Shown one piece after another: positions 1 to 9,178 of a stretch of DNA of 64,000 nt; positions within the stretch are counted from its first letter, which is position 1, and each line of letters starts with the position of its first letter. The notes below the pieces were generated by a model, which had not been told where the DNA came from, did no database searches, and was given only the letters and a program-made list of their open reading frames with translations. The stretch comes from Rhizobium sp. ARZ01 (GTDB taxonomy: Bacteria; Pseudomonadota; Alphaproteobacteria; Rhizobiales; Rhizobiaceae). The stretch is taken from assembly GCF_014851675.1 (NCBI RefSeq), contig NZ_JACVAE010000005.1:1-64000 (forward strand), in the 5' to 3' direction. The position numbers and the translations under genes are program-made.

Positions 1-2
1 GC

Positions 3-248
3 AAGGCGATCGCGCTCGGCGAGGACCAGGGCATGGTCAAGACGATCTTCGACAGGAAGACCGGCGAACTGCTCGGCGCCCATCTCGTCGGCGCGGAAGT
101 AACCGAATTGATCCAGGGCTTCGTCGTGGCGATGAACCTGGAGACGACCGAAGAAGAGCTGATGCACACGATCTTCCCGCATCCGACGATCTCGGAAACG
201 CTGAAGGAAAGCGTACTCGACGCCTATGGGCGTGCGTTAAATGCCTGA
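3..248 (+). CDS. lpdA: Dihydrolipoamide dehydrogenase, C-terminal end (partial)
   Basis: The reading frame is open from the window edge, so the start lies outside. The 81 visible residues are the dimerisation domain of a flavoprotein disulfide reductase (E3 of 2-oxoacid dehydrogenase complexes). The active-site segment HTIFPHPTISE holds the catalytic His that pairs with a Glu across the dimer. This E3-type C-terminus reoxidises dihydrolipoyl groups with NAD+. It ends about 95 bp before the insertion sequence. Nothing of the E1 or E2 genes is visible, so the parent complex (pyruvate, 2-oxoglutarate or branched-chain) cannot be named. Confidence 0.88.
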   Translation, partial: KAIALGEDQGMVKTIFDRKTGELLGAHLVGAEVTELIQGFVVAMNLETTEEELMHTIFPHPTISETLKESVLDAYGRALNA

Positions 249-343
249 GGCTGAGGACGGTTGGCTCAACAGACCGATTGCTGATGAGCATCGACTGGTG
301 GAACGTCTTGGTTCCATAAATAAAGCTTATCCAATTTAGGTAA

Positions 344-394
344 TGTAGCCGCAAAGTTAGAATGTCCTGATTCTGTAAAGTAAGAATGTCACTC
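344..394 (+). repeat. Left terminal inverted repeat of the IS
   Basis: Matches the reverse complement of 1917-1969 over about 50 bp with several mismatches. It contains two direct sub-boxes around AAAGTTAGAATGTC and AAAGTAAGAATGTC, an arrangement suited to binding by the transposase helix-turn-helix. Confidence 0.65.
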
Positions 395-426
395 TCCCCG
401 GGCTTTGATGACCTGGGAGATTGCGG

Positions 427-1799
427 ATGGGATTGATTGCGATGAGCGAACGCGACCTGCAGCGGATCGAGGTTTTGTCGAAAGTGACCGCCGGGCGCAT
501 GACGTTGGCGTCGGCGGCGCATGTCCTGGGCTTAAGCACGCGCCAGGTGCGTCGTCTGCTGGATCGGATCAGCACTGGCGGTGCAGCGTCGATCCGGCAC
601 AAGGCGATCGGCCGGCCATCGAACAATCGGATTTGTCACGGCATGCGCGATTATGCCATGGCGATCGTGCGCGAGCGCTATGTGGACTTTGGTCCGACGC
701 TGGCGGCCGAGAAGCTTGCCGAGCGTGATGGTCTGACGGTGTCGCGCGAGACCCTGCGCCAATGGATGGCGGATGCCGGCCTGTGGCTGTCGCGCAAGCA
801 GCGGCGGACGTTTCATCAGCCACGATTGCGGCGCGAGGCCTATGGTGAACTGGTGCAGATCGACGGGTCGGAACATCACTGGTTTGAGGATCGCGGGCCG
901 CCGTGCTCGCTTCTGGTGTTCGTCGATGACGCGACCGGCAAGCTGATGCAGTTGCGGTTTGTACGATCGGAAAGTGCGTTCAGCTATTTCGAGGCGCTCG
1001 AGCTCTATCTGAAGGCGCATGGGGCTCCAGTCGCCTTCTACTCCGACAAGCATTCGGTGTTTCGGGTTGCGAAGAAGGATGCCAAGGGCGGCCAGGGCAT
1101 GACCCAGTTCGGGCGTGCACTCTCAGAGCTAAACATCGAGATTCTTTGCGCAAATTCTAGTCAGGCCAAAGGCCGGGTTGAGCGGATGAACCGGACGCTA
1201 CAGGACCGGTTGATCAAGGATCTGCGCCTCGAGGGCATCTGCGGCATGGACGAGGCAACGCTTTCCTGCCTCGGTACATGGAGCGCTATAACCGCCAGTT
1301 TGCCATTACCCCTGCCCGATCTGATGATCTGCATCGGCCGCTGAACCTTGCCCCGGATCGGCTGCGCGACGTCCTGTGCAAACGTGAGCAGCGTTATGTC
1401 GGTGCCCAGTTGACGTTTTCGTTCGAGCGCCAGCGGATCATGCTGGAGGAGACCGAGGTGACGCGCGGGCTGGTCGGTCGCTATGTCGAGACCTACGCGC
1501 TTGCCGACGGCAGGCTGGATGTGCGCTGGAAGGGGCATTCCCTGCCCTACAGAATATTCGACAAGGACCAGCGGGTGACGCATGCGGCGATCACCGAGAA
1601 CAAGCGGCTCGGTGATGTCCTGGCCTACATCAAGGAGCGTCAGGAGCAGCAGAAGCAGCCGGCCGTGAAGACGAACAGCGAGAAGATTGGCTATAAACCG
1701 CGGGGCCGCAAGCCGGGCAAGAGGACGGATTTCATGAACGACCCCGTGGTGATCGCACGACGCGAGAAGGCACTTTCCCGAATTGATGCTGCGGAATGA
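427..1799 (+). pseudogene. ISNCY-like DDE transposase, broken by a -1 frameshift
   Basis: The first part (start 427, with GGGAGA at 415-420; an in-frame TTG at 421 is also possible) gives an N-terminal helix-turn-helix of the form ASAAHVLGLSTRQVRRLL. The rve-type catalytic core follows, with DDE candidates in QIDGSEHHWF, FVDDATGKL or YSDKHSV, and KGRVERMNRTLQDR. The frame is lost after codon 1255-1257. Adding one A in the CAACGC run at 1256-1260 restores the expected ANAFLPRYMERYNRQFA and joins the second part (about 1260-1799), which holds the C-terminal domain. Unless programmed frameshifting repairs it, the transposase is inactive. A sequencing error would look the same. Confidence 0.85.
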
Positions 1800-1847
1800 T
1801 CCGCGGCGCGAAGTCTCAAAGCTAGAGCCGAAGGGGTGCCGTTCACG

Positions 1848-1890
1848 CCCCGATCTGATCTTGCAACCGGATCAGCCGGTCAGATCGGGG
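1848..1890 (+). terminator. Hairpin inside the IS, 3' of the transposase
   Basis: Perfect 11-bp arms CCCCGATCTGA (1848-1858) and TCAGATCGGGG (1880-1890) are separated by a 21-nt loop. There is no T-run, so it could end transposase transcription or shield the IS from outside readthrough. Confidence 0.5.
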
Positions 1891-1916
1891 CTGGTCATCG
1901 TGCCATGCGACGGCTC

Positions 1917-1969
1917 AAAGTGACATTTCTACTTTGCGCCAACGCGGACAGTTCAACTTCGCCGCCACA
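1917..1969 (-). repeat. Right terminal inverted repeat of the IS
   Basis: The reverse complement begins TGTGGCGGCGAAGTTGAACT and continues with a GCAAAGTAGAAATGTCACTT box, aligning with the left end at 344-394. Confidence 0.65.
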
Positions 1970-2104
1970 ACATATTGATTTAAAAGAATAAAGTTGACGA
2001 TGCGCTTTCCCTTCTAACTAGGAATTTGTAGATCAGAGCAGATGGCCGCTTATGCCCGGAAGCTGCCGTTGGCGGTCTAGACGCGAATGAGCGCTTTGCG
2101 CCCC

Positions 2105-2163
2105 ATGTCGGCCGTAGAGACAAGCTTGGCCGCTGCCCGAAAGCAGACGTCGCCAGCGACAAG
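2105..2163 (+). repeat. 59-bp direct repeat, copy 1
   Basis: Differs at only 5 of 59 positions from 9558-9616 in the same orientation, beginning ATGTCGGCCGTA and ending GCGACAAG. The two copies bracket the nirK-to-copZ copper block. It looks like a dispersed intergenic repeat; no reading frame across it is convincing. Confidence 0.7.
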
Positions 2164-2191
2164 GCTTCGTATTCGCGAGTACTTGCCCTAC

Positions 2192-2205
2192 TTGCGGTAA
2201 CTCAA
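2192..2205 (+). promoter_or_regulatory. Candidate FNR/NnrR-type site upstream of nirK
   Basis: TTGCGGTAACTCAA has the TTG-N8-CAA form used by FNR/NNR-family regulators. The left half TTGCG fits the NnrR-type half site as I recall it; the right half is one base off. It lies 60 bp before the nirK start, a usual distance for activation. The match is by eye only. Confidence 0.4.
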
Positions 2206-2265
2206 AGAAGGCGACATCGCGGAGCTGTTGAACTGCGCAGTACACGCAACGTTTAGGGATTTCCG

Positions 2266-3342
2266 ATGACCAACTTCCGTAGATATTCACCTTTGGGCGT
2301 GACACTGGCGCTTCTCTCGGCGACGGTTGCCCCGGCCTTCGCCGGAGGCTCCCACGACCATCCGGCCGAAAACGGGACTGCCGCTGCTCCGCTTGACATT
2401 GTCCGGGCGGCCACTGACCTGGCGCGGCCAGTGGAGAGGAGCGCCCCCGAAACAATCAAGGTCAATCTAGACACCGTCGAGGTGACCGGCAGGCTGGCCG
2501 ACGGAGCAAGCTATCACTTCTGGACATTCAACAAGAAAGTCCCTGGCCCATTTGTTCGCGCACGGGTGGGCGACACGATCCAGGTGGAACTCACGAACCT
2601 GGCTGATAGCAGCGAACGCCATAGCGTCGACTTCCATGCCGTGACCGGCCCCGGCGGTGGGGCCGTAGCGACGGATGCCGCACCAGGAGAAACGAAGGGA
2701 TTTTCGTTCAAGGCGCTGAAACCAGGCCTTTACGTTTATCACTGTGCGGTGCCGCTTGCGGCGCAGCACATCGCCAACGGCATGTACGGATTGATCCTCA
2801 TCGAGCCGGAGGAGGGCCTCCCGCCTGTCGATCGGGAGTTCTACGTCATGCAGGGCGAGGTCTACACGTCACAGGCATACGGCTCAAAGGGGAAATTGAC
2901 CGAGAACCTCGACAAGCTGATGGCGGAAGTCCCGGAGTACTATGTGTTTAACGGAGCCGCCAACGCGCTGACCGGCGACAACGCTTTGACGGCCAAGGTC
3001 GGCGAGACGATCCGCATCTACTTCGGGGTCGGCGGGCCGAACAAGACATCGAGTTTCCACGTGATCGGTGAAATCTTTGACAAGGCCTACCAGCTCGCGT
3101 CGCTGACGACGGAGCCATTGACAGACGTGCAAACGATCACCGTGCCGCCAGGCGGCGCATCGGTGGTCGACATGACCTTGGACGTTCCCGGTGAATACGT
3201 ACTGGTTGACCATGCCTTGTCGCGGGCGGCGCGCGGTTTGGTAGGCAAGCTGGTTGTGGAGGGCGAAAGCCAGCCAGCACTGTTCCAGGCCGCGTCGTTT
3301 ACGCCCGACGAAACGCAGCCCACCACGCATAGCTCCCACTGA
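2266..3342 (+). CDS. nirK: Copper-containing nitrite reductase NirK
   Basis: Periplasmic reduction of nitrite to nitric oxide. The 358-residue precursor has a Sec signal (about residues 1-26, ending APAFA) and two cupredoxin domains. All ligands are present: type 1 Cu by H119, C160, H168 and M173; type 2 Cu by H124, H159 and H316. The catalytic pair D122 and H265 is also there. Length is normal for the family. AGGGA precedes the ATG. The gene stands alone, convergent to an EF-hand gene, with no nirV or nor genes in view, so it is an orphan denitrification step set in a copper-handling neighbourhood. Nitric oxide must be handled by genes elsewhere. A candidate NnrR-type box lies 60 bp upstream. 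Confidence 0.95.
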   Translation: MTNFRRYSPLGVTLALLSATVAPAFAGGSHDHPAENGTAAAPLDIVRAATDLARPVERSAPETIKVNLDTVEVTGRLADGASYHFWTFNKKVPGPFVRARVGDTIQVELTNLADSSERHSVDFHAVTGPGGGAVATDAAPGETKGFSFKALKPGLYVYHCAVPLAAQHIANGMYGLILIEPEEGLPPVDREFYVMQGEVYTSQAYGSKGKLTENLDKLMAEVPEYYVFNGAANALTGDNALTAKVGETIRIYFGVGGPNKTSSFHVIGEIFDKAYQLASLTTEPLTDVQTITVPPGGASVVDMTLDVPGEYVLVDHALSRAARGLVGKLVVEGESQPALFQAASFTPDETQPTTHSSH

Positions 3343-3352
3343 TAATGGGGCT

Positions 3353-3378
3353 GGGGTAGGAGGACCGCCTCCTACCCC
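3353..3378. terminator. Strong hairpin between nirK and the EF-hand gene
   Basis: Perfect 11-bp arms GGGGTAGGAGG and CCTCCTACCCC with a 4-nt loop begin 10 bp after the nirK stop. There is no T-run. Placed between convergent genes, it could serve both strands. Confidence 0.7.
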
Positions 3379-3476
3379 GCTACACGGGTCACAGACATCT
3401 CCGCCGCCAAAGTGCGGCGCGTGTTTCCGATGGTTGGTTCGAAAGCCTGGCGGTCCTCACGTGGCCGCGCCAATTC

Positions 3477-3836
3477 TCATTGACCCTGCATAAAGGTCTG
3501 CATCTCTTCCAGCGTCACCTTGCCGTCCTTGTTGGCGTCCACGCTGTCGAAAATGCGTTTGTGGACTGCGGTGACCTCTTCAAACGACAATGCACCGTCG
3601 CCGTCCGTGTCCGCTACAGCAAACATGATTTTCATCATGTGACCGCGCATCGGACCCATGGGCATCCCGCCCATCATACCCTGCATTCTGCCGCCCATCC
3701 CCATTCCGGGCATCTGGCTTTGCCCTGCCTGCGTTCCCTGGCTCTGAGTGGTGTCATCGCCTGACTGGGCGGAAACGGGACCAATCGATAGAAGAATGGC
3801 AGCTACTGCCATGCATGCCAGTTTTCCCGGGGCCAT
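3477..3836 (-). CDS. Secreted EF-hand protein with a Met/Gly-rich segment
   Basis: 119 residues: a signal peptide (MAPGKLACMAVAAILLS, cleaved near VSA), a Gln-rich stretch, a Met/Gly-rich stretch (MPGMGMGGRMQGMMGG) and two EF-hand loops, DTDGDGALSFEEV and DANKDGKVTLEEM. The start is fixed by AGGAG 5 bp before the ATG at 3836; a longer upstream frame lacks such a site. The Met-rich stretch resembles Cu(I)-binding segments of periplasmic copper proteins, so a copper-linked role is plausible but inferred. It lies downstream of the copper operon on the same strand, about 110 bp after the SRPBCC gene. Confidence 0.75.
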   Translation of the reverse strand: MAPGKLACMAVAAILLSIGPVSAQSGDDTTQSQGTQAGQSQMPGMGMGGRMQGMMGGMPMGPMRGHMMKIMFAVADTDGDGALSFEEVTAVHKRIFDSVDANKDGKVTLEEMQTFMQGQ

Positions 3837-3948
3837 TTGCGTTCTCCTTTTGCGTCCACAATTTGGTCGGCGTACACACGGCAATGCGGCGGAACACGCC
3901 GACAAGGGCGAATATACCACCGCCGTGGGAAGGCTGGTTTGTGTTTGG

Positions 3949-4446
3949 TCAAAGACCCTGCTGTTGGAAACGGATGGCGGCATCCGAAGCTATTCGGTCC
4001 ACGCACCACCGTGCATACGTCGGGCCAAGGAAACGGCCGATCAGACGCCCGGTCGTTGTCGGTGGAAGCTCGTAGTCGATAAACACCCTCAGATCGCAAC
4101 CTACCTGCGTCGCTTCGATGTCAAAACCCATCCGGTATGAACCGATGACCAGGAGGAGGGGCTTGTTCGTCGTTTCCCAGACTTTGCGAACAGGTGGCCG
4201 CCGCTCGACGATCGTCTCTTCTACGTAGAGCCTCATGCCGAGGAAGGCCCCGGTCATGCGTATCCGCCCGCCGATTTCCCGACCTTCGGTGAGATCGAAC
4301 TCGTACGACATTCGGCCGCCGAGCATCATCATCGATGGTCGCGACATATGGCCGGCGAGGCGGCGATGATCGTCAAGATAGTCGAAGAGGGCCTCGGCCG
4401 AGGCCTGGATGCGAACCCCGCAGTTGGCCGAGTACCCGTAGCTCAT
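3949..4446 (-). CDS. SRPBCC-family protein
   Basis: 165 residues beginning [20 protein letters not shown], with the profile of a START-like (polyketide cyclase/dehydrase) fold and no signal peptide. The start at 4446 overlaps the stop of the preceding DUF2933 gene as ATGA, indicating translational coupling and ruling out a longer upstream extension. SRPBCC proteins bind small hydrophobic ligands. Its role in a copper operon is unknown, and I see no metal-binding motif. Confidence 0.75.
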   Translation of the reverse strand: MSYGYSANCGVRIQASAEALFDYLDDHRRLAGHMSRPSMMMLGGRMSYEFDLTEGREIGGRIRMTGAFLGMRLYVEETIVERRPPVRKVWETTNKPLLLVIGSYRMGFDIEATQVGCDLRVFIDYELPPTTTGRLIGRFLGPTYARWCVDRIASDAAIRFQQQGL

Positions 4447-4640
4447 TTTTCTTCGCCCGAAGCACCTCGGTGATGGCCATGCCCACCATGCCCGTGGAAG
4501 AGGTGCATGACGGGGCAAGCCAGCAGAACGAGATATGGCAGGAACCCAAGTGCGTGTCCCCAATGCTCCCGAAGGACGAAGAACAGGACGATGACGACCA
4601 AAGATGCGGCCATCAGTGTCCAGGTCCGTGGCGAAGTCAT
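4443..4640 (-). CDS. DUF2933 small membrane protein
   Basis: 65 residues with two hydrophobic segments (about residues 8-22 and 32-46) and a His/Gly-rich tail ([14 protein letters not shown]). This is the layout of DUF2933 proteins, which accompany copper and silver ATPases. The ATG at 4640 overlaps the ATPase stop as ATGA, and its own stop overlaps the next start in the same way. The His-rich tail may bind metal at the membrane face; that is inference. Confidence 0.75.
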   Translation of the reverse strand: MTSPRTWTLMAASLVVIVLFFVLREHWGHALGFLPYLVLLACPVMHLFHGHGGHGHHRGASGEEK

Positions 4641-6874
4641 AGCTTGACGCTCCTCAATCTCAGCGAGTTGCCGATGACGCTCACAGACGACAGCGCCATG
4701 GCGGCAGCAGCGATGATGGGGGACAGGAGGAGGCCTAAGGCCGGATAGAGGACCCCGGCCGCCACGGGAACACCCAAGGCATTGTAGATGAAGGCGAAGA
4801 ACAGGTTCTGGCGGATGTTCGACATAGTCGCGTGGCTCAGTTGCCGTGCGCGAACGATGCCCTGGAGATCGCCCTTGAGGAGCGTCACCCCGGCGCTTTC
4901 GATCGCCACGTCAGTCCCCGTACCCATCGCGATGCCGACATCGGCAGCCGCAAGCGCGGGCGCGTCGTTGACCCCATCCCCGGCCATGCCGACGATCCGC
5001 CCCTCGCTTCGCAAGCGCGTGACGATCTTGCTTTTGTCCTCCGGAAGGACTTCCGCCTCGACTTCGGAAATGCCGAGGCGGCGGGCCACGGCGTGCGCCG
5101 TTGTCTTGTTGTCACCTGTGAGCATGACGACGCGAATACCTGCCTCGACAAGTGCCTTTACGGCGTCCGGCGTCGTTGCCTTGATCGGGTCGGCGATGGC
5201 GAAGAGACCTGCGACCTGACCATCCATGGCCATGAAGATGACCGTCGCCCCTTCGTCGCGCAGTTCCTCGGCCTTGTTCGTCATGGAGGAGACGTCGATC
5301 TGCTCCTCTTCCATTATCCGGTGGCTCCCAAGGATGATGGCGTGGCCATCAACTTTGCCGGTGACGCCTTTGCCGACCGGACTGTCGAAATCCTGTGCGT
5401 TTCCAATCGGAACGTCGCGTTCTCTGGCGGCGTTGACGATCGCAAGCGCAAGCGGGTGCTCGCTGGGGTTTTCCAGTGTCGCGGCAAGGCGGAGCAGTTC
5501 GGCCTCGGACAGTCGATCGCTCGGGATGATGGCCGTGACCTTGGGCCGCCCCTCGGTAAGCGTTCCGGTCTTGTCGACGACCAGGGTATCGACCTTCTCG
5601 AACCGCTCGAGGGCTTCGGCGTTCTTGATCAGTACGCCAAGTCGCGCGCCACGGCCGACGCCGACCATGATCGACATCGGCGTCGCCAGGCCCAATGCGC
5701 AGGGGCATGCGATGATGAGCACGGCGACGGCGGCCACCAGTCCATGCGCGAACCGCGGCTCCGGGCCGAACAGCATCCAGCTCGCAAAGGACACGATCGC
5801 GACGACGATCACGACCGGAACGAACCAGCCCGACACTTCATCCGCCAGGCGCTGGATCGGCGCGCGGGACCGTTGGGCATCGGCAACCATCTGGACGATC
5901 TGCGAAAGCATCGTGTCCCGGCCGACCTTCCCGGCCTCCATAACGAAGGCTCCGGTCTGGTTCATCGTGCCGCCGATCAGTTTTGACCCGGCGTCCTTGG
6001 TCACCGGCATGGATTCGCCGGTGATCATCGATTCGTCCACCGAACTGCGGCCTTCGAGAAGGATGCCGTCCACGGGAACCTTCTCTCCCGGACGAACCCT
6101 CAGCCGATCTCCAACCATCACGACATCGAGGCCGACATCTTCCTCCGAGCCGTCCGCATTCACCCTGCGGGCGGTCTTGGGAGCCAGGTCGAGCAGCGCG
6201 CGGATTGCCCCGCCCGTCTGTTCGCGGGCCCGCAGTTCCAGCACCTGTCCAAGCAGGACGAGAACGGTGATGACGGCCGCGGCCTCGAAGTAGACTGCAA
6301 CGGAGCCTTCGGCGGCACGGAAGGTGGCGGGAAAGATTCCCGGCGAGACAGTGGCGACAACGCTGTAAAGCCATGCGACCCCAGTGCCCATCGCGATCAG
6401 CGTGAACATGTTGAGGTGGCGCGTCACCAGGGACTGCCGACCCCTCTGGAAGAAGGGCCAGCCCGCCCAGAGAACGACCGGGGTCGCCAGTATCATCTGC
6501 AGCCAGTTCGACGTCTGCGGACCCAGCAGCATGTGCAGGTTTGTCAGATGGGCTCCCATCTCCAGAACAAGGACCGGCAGGGAAAGCACGAGACCGACCC
6601 AGAAGCGGCGGCGCATGTCCAGGTACTCTTCGCTGGGTCCCGACTCGGCCGTGGCGATCACCGGCTCCAGCGCCATGCCGCAGATCGGGCAATTGCCTGG
6701 GCCGATCTGCCTGATCTGCGGATGCATGGGGCAGGTGTAGACCGTGCCTTCCGGCACGGTCTGCGTATAAATCGAACTGGGCTGGCCGGACTCAGGATGG
6801 TGTCCGTGGTGATCATGGCCGTGATGATCGTGTCCGGAGTGTTCGTGCCCATGTTTGTGGTGTTCATGTGCCAT
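4637..6874 (-). CDS. copA: Cu+-exporting P-type ATPase (P1B-1)
   Basis: Exports Cu(I) (possibly Ag(I)) from the cytoplasm. 745 residues. The N-terminus is very His-rich (residues 1-28), followed by a short metal-binding domain with CPMHP and CPICGM in place of the usual HMA domain. Core motifs in order: TGES (phosphatase), CPC in transmembrane helix 6 (about residue 389), DKTGTLTEG (phosphorylated Asp, about 433), SEHP (nucleotide His-Pro) and [10 protein letters not shown] (about 635). It sits 13 bp after the multicopper oxidase stop and overlaps the DUF2933 start, so it is in one operon. The CPC motif and HMBD-type N-terminus fit the CopA/SilP branch. Confidence 0.92.
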   Translation of the reverse strand: MAHEHHKHGHEHSGHDHHGHDHHGHHPESGQPSSIYTQTVPEGTVYTCPMHPQIRQIGPGNCPICGMALEPVIATAESGPSEEYLDMRRRFWVGLVLSLPVLVLEMGAHLTNLHMLLGPQTSNWLQMILATPVVLWAGWPFFQRGRQSLVTRHLNMFTLIAMGTGVAWLYSVVATVSPGIFPATFRAAEGSVAVYFEAAAVITVLVLLGQVLELRAREQTGGAIRALLDLAPKTARRVNADGSEEDVGLDVVMVGDRLRVRPGEKVPVDGILLEGRSSVDESMITGESMPVTKDAGSKLIGGTMNQTGAFVMEAGKVGRDTMLSQIVQMVADAQRSRAPIQRLADEVSGWFVPVVIVVAIVSFASWMLFGPEPRFAHGLVAAVAVLIIACPCALGLATPMSIMVGVGRGARLGVLIKNAEALERFEKVDTLVVDKTGTLTEGRPKVTAIIPSDRLSEAELLRLAATLENPSEHPLALAIVNAARERDVPIGNAQDFDSPVGKGVTGKVDGHAIILGSHRIMEEEQIDVSSMTNKAEELRDEGATVIFMAMDGQVAGLFAIADPIKATTPDAVKALVEAGIRVVMLTGDNKTTAHAVARRLGISEVEAEVLPEDKSKIVTRLRSEGRIVGMAGDGVNDAPALAAADVGIAMGTGTDVAIESAGVTLLKGDLQGIVRARQLSHATMSNIRQNLFFAFIYNALGVPVAAGVLYPALGLLLSPIIAAAAMALSSVSVIGNSLRLRSVKL

Positions 6875-6887
6875 CGCAAGTCTCCGA

Positions 6888-8360
6888 CTAGATCGCGTTT
6901 TGATAGGCTACGAACGACATCATGCCCGTCGCCATGTGATAGAGGTGGTGGCAGTGGAACGGCCAGTGTCCGGGGTTTGCCGCGTCGAACTGGACAGCCA
7001 CTGTCGCCATGGGCGGCACGAGCACCGTGTCGCGCACCGCTCCGTTGATGCGTCTGCCGTTGATGCCCACGACCTGAAAGTGATGTCCGTGCAAGTGCAT
7101 CGGATGCGCCATCATCGACATGTTCCGCATCGCCAATTCGACGCGGTTCCCGGTCGTCACCTTCATCGGCCCATCCGCACTTCCGATTTCCCAGACGTAG
7201 GAGGCCATGTCTCCGCTCAGTGTCAGCGAATATGTCCTGTCCGGGGTGTGTCGGGCGAGCGGGGTTGCGGCTAGCAGCGCTTCCTCCAAGGCAAGATCGA
7301 GTATCGGGCCGCTGTCGGCTGCGATCGTACTGACCTTCGAGATGCTGGCGTCCGCGGTGGCCAGGATGACGCCCGTCCGTTCCTTTGCGCCCTCGCGCAG
7401 CGCGAGAATGGGGAACGCTCCAGGCCCTGCCGGAAGCCGTAGGCGGATGTCGATCCTCTGTCCCATTGAGACGGGAAAGCGGCTTCCTTGTAGCGGGACG
7501 ACGTCAATCCCATCGACTGCGATCAGATCGCCCGAAAGGGTCCCGGTGTCGATGGTGAAGGCGGTCGCCGTCGCCCCGTTGATGATGCGAAGGCGAACGC
7601 GTCCTCCTTTTTCAACGGTGACGACCTCGGGATCATCCAGTGTACGGTCGTTGGCAAGGTAGGCGTCGTATTCGATGTCGTTCAGGTCCATGGCTGGCAT
7701 GCCCGGCATCGCCATGCCGGGCATTTGCTGTTGGTGCATCCCCTCCATGCCGTGCATCGCGGTCCCCATTTGCCCGGCGGCCATGCGCCCGGCCATGGCG
7801 TGGCCAGAGCCCGGGGCCTTCAATCCGGCCAACAACTCCTCCGGGGTCTTGAAGGAAAAGTCATGGAGCAGGATGACGACTTCCTGTTCGTCCCGCGCTT
7901 GGTCGGCCGCGGTCCGTACGATCAGCGGGGCCGCTAGGAGCGCCTGCTCCTGAAGTGTATGCGCGTGCATCCAGTGCGTGCCTCCCTGGCCGACGGGAAA
8001 GCGGTAATGGCGGTTTTCGCCCGCGGCCAGGAGTTTGGCTGGATTGTCAGGCACCCCGTCCATGCCCCATGGGGGCGTCAACCCATGCCAGTGGACCAGC
8101 GTGTCTTCTCCCGACTGGTTCAACAGGTTGACGTCGAAGTCGCCTCCGGCGTTGAGGACCAATCCGGGCTTTCCATCCGCCGTGCCAAGTTGAAATACGG
8201 TCGCGGCTTTCCCGTTCACCTCGAGGACGCGCTTGGAGATGGACAGATCGGTTGTTCCGCTGGTCGCCGCCCGGGCGGTGTTTGACCAGGGATAGTTTGC
8301 GATTGGTGCGATGGCCGCTGCGCCAATGGCCAGCGTCTTGAGGAATTGTCGGCGGTACAT
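6888..8360 (-). CDS. Tat-exported multicopper oxidase (CueO/CopA-like)
   Basis: 490 residues. The N-terminus RRQFLKT followed by a hydrophobic run is a twin-arginine signal, consistent with folding around copper before export. The four copper motifs are present: HWHG (about residue 90), [11 protein letters not shown] (about 421) and [12 protein letters not shown] (about 471, with the Cys that bridges type 1 and type 3 copper). A Met/His-rich insert (about 187-225, e.g. [17 protein letters not shown]) resembles the cuprous-oxidase insert of CueO. Expected role: oxidise periplasmic Cu(I) to the less toxic Cu(II). It lies directly upstream of the ATPase in the operon. Confidence 0.92.
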   Translation of the reverse strand: MYRRQFLKTLAIGAAAIAPIANYPWSNTARAATSGTTDLSISKRVLEVNGKAATVFQLGTADGKPGLVLNAGGDFDVNLLNQSGEDTLVHWHGLTPPWGMDGVPDNPAKLLAAGENRHYRFPVGQGGTHWMHAHTLQEQALLAAPLIVRTAADQARDEQEVVILLHDFSFKTPEELLAGLKAPGSGHAMAGRMAAGQMGTAMHGMEGMHQQQMPGMAMPGMPAMDLNDIEYDAYLANDRTLDDPEVVTVEKGGRVRLRIINGATATAFTIDTGTLSGDLIAVDGIDVVPLQGSRFPVSMGQRIDIRLRLPAGPGAFPILALREGAKERTGVILATADASISKVSTIAADSGPILDLALEEALLAATPLARHTPDRTYSLTLSGDMASYVWEIGSADGPMKVTTGNRVELAMRNMSMMAHPMHLHGHHFQVVGINGRRINGAVRDTVLVPPMATVAVQFDAANPGHWPFHCHHLYHMATGMMSFVAYQNAI

Positions 8361-8382
8361 GTTTGATATCTCTCTCGATCCT

Positions 8383-8429
8383 GGTCGGGCATCCCGACCT
8401 GCTGATATTTCGACCCGAGACGGCTCGGG
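8383..8429. promoter_or_regulatory. Two tandem hairpins between the first two copper-operon genes
   Basis: GGTCGGG-CAT-CCCGACC (8383-8399) and CCCGAG-ACGG-CTCGGG (8414-8429) lie in the 78-bp gap before the multicopper oxidase. They could weaken downstream expression or protect processed mRNA ends. Neither has a T-run. Confidence 0.4.
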
Positions 8430-8438
8430 CCAGGTTCA

Positions 8439-8810
8439 TCAAAACAGGATGGATCGAGGTGGCTCGAAGACGTCAGGCGCGGCCTGACCTGACAGGCCGA
8501 CAAGCGCGTCGGGAAAATATGACGGCGTGATTTTGTTACTCCACGCCACCGAAGCGGGAGAAGGGATGGCGGCAACACAGACGGCGCACGCCTTCGCGCA
8601 ACAGAGCGTGCCCTTGAACACCTTTCCGTGGTGATGGTCTGCGTCGACGGACGCCTGTTGTGGCGATGCGAGAAGGACCTGAACGGTCACGTCCGCAGTG
8701 TGGCAATCAGCCGGCATGGCCTGCGCAGGCGTGTTGAGGTGGAGGCCCGCAACGACTGCGGCCAAAACCAACCTCAACAATGTCAGAAACCGATTTCGGC
8801 TTACCATCAT
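8439..8810 (-). CDS. Small secreted Cys/His-containing protein of the copper operon
   Basis: 123 residues with a signal peptide (cleaved near PAQA, about residue 31) and then CHTADVTVQ, DADHHH and CCAKACAVC, giving clustered Cys and His suited to metal binding. The C-terminal EPPRS motif resembles DUF2946/CopL-like proteins often found beside copper oxidases; I am not certain of the family. It is the first gene of the run toward the oxidase and ATPase. The ribosome-binding site is weak, and the second Met may be the true start. Confidence 0.65.
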   Translation of the reverse strand: MMVSRNRFLTLLRLVLAAVVAGLHLNTPAQAMPADCHTADVTVQVLLASPQQASVDADHHHGKVFKGTLCCAKACAVCVAAIPSPASVAWSNKITPSYFPDALVGLSGQAAPDVFEPPRSILF

Positions 8811-8924
8811 ACTGACTCAAATGTCGGCGTTGACCGCAAAGTAGTGTTTCGCTTCCCCTGCGCCTTGACTTTCATCAGTATAGACCATTACGCCCCGGCG
8901 CGGGTAATTGAGATGGATGGCGGG

Positions 8925-9146
8925 TCACGCTCCGTGGCCGCAGCACGATTTCATGAAGGTGGCCCCGTAACCGGCTTCCGCGATCGCGGCGATGAACCTG
9001 TCAGCCACGACCTGGGACTCGATGGACGCCGTTTTTGACTCGAGATCGATTGCGACCTCGGCCCCTGGATCGACCGATTTCACGGCCTTCGTTACCGCGC
9101 CGACGCAGTGGCCGCAGGTCATGTCCGGAACATTGAGACGGAACAT
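8925..9146 (-). CDS. copZ: Copper chaperone CopZ (HMA domain)
   Basis: 73 residues forming one heavy-metal-associated domain: MTCGHC (Cys pair for Cu(I)) near residues 9-14, beta-alpha-beta-beta-alpha-beta pattern, and an unusual second Cys pair at the C-terminus (KSCCGHGA). It would hand Cu(I) to the P-type ATPase, which lacks its own HMA domain. AGGAG precedes the ATG. It is transcribed from a CueR-type promoter at 9179-9209, separately from or ahead of the main copper operon (114-bp gap). Confidence 0.92.
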   Translation of the reverse strand: MFRLNVPDMTCGHCVGAVTKAVKSVDPGAEVAIDLESKTASIESQVVADRFIAAIAEAGYGATFMKSCCGHGA

Positions 9147-9178
9147 TGGAATATCTCCTGATGGTTTTCGCTAGAACC

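Larger units (their letters stand above)
344..1969 (+). mobile_element. ISNCY-like insertion sequence with imperfect terminal inverted repeats
   Basis: A 1,626-bp element is bounded by imperfect inverted repeats of about 50 bp at 344-394 and 1917-1969 (read inward). Both ends begin TGTrGCsGC, and each contains two related boxes of the type GCAAAGTagAATGTC. It encloses one DDE transposase gene, broken by a frameshift. I found no convincing target-site duplication: the outside flanks are GTAA on the left and ACAT on the right. A strong hairpin at 1848-1890 lies between the transposase stop and the right end. The exact outer base of each end is inferred from the match between the two repeats. 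Confidence 0.75.

Noticed and set aside
34..522. 161-codon minus-strand frame over the lpdA end and IS left flank
   Set aside because: Antisense to lpdA and crossing the IS end, with Arg/Ser-rich composition and no domain.
344..1969. Target-site duplication of the IS
   Set aside because: The bases outside the two ends (GTAA and ACAT) do not match, and no longer duplicate was found nearby.
4832..6293. Long plus-strand frames opposite the copper ATPase
   Set aside because: Shadows of the minus-strand ATPase gene, which carries all P-type motifs.
8811..8924. A second CueR-type promoter before the main copper operon
   Set aside because: The only -35-like TTGACT with a TATA-like box here points away from the operon, and no CCTTCC/GGAAGG dyad is present.
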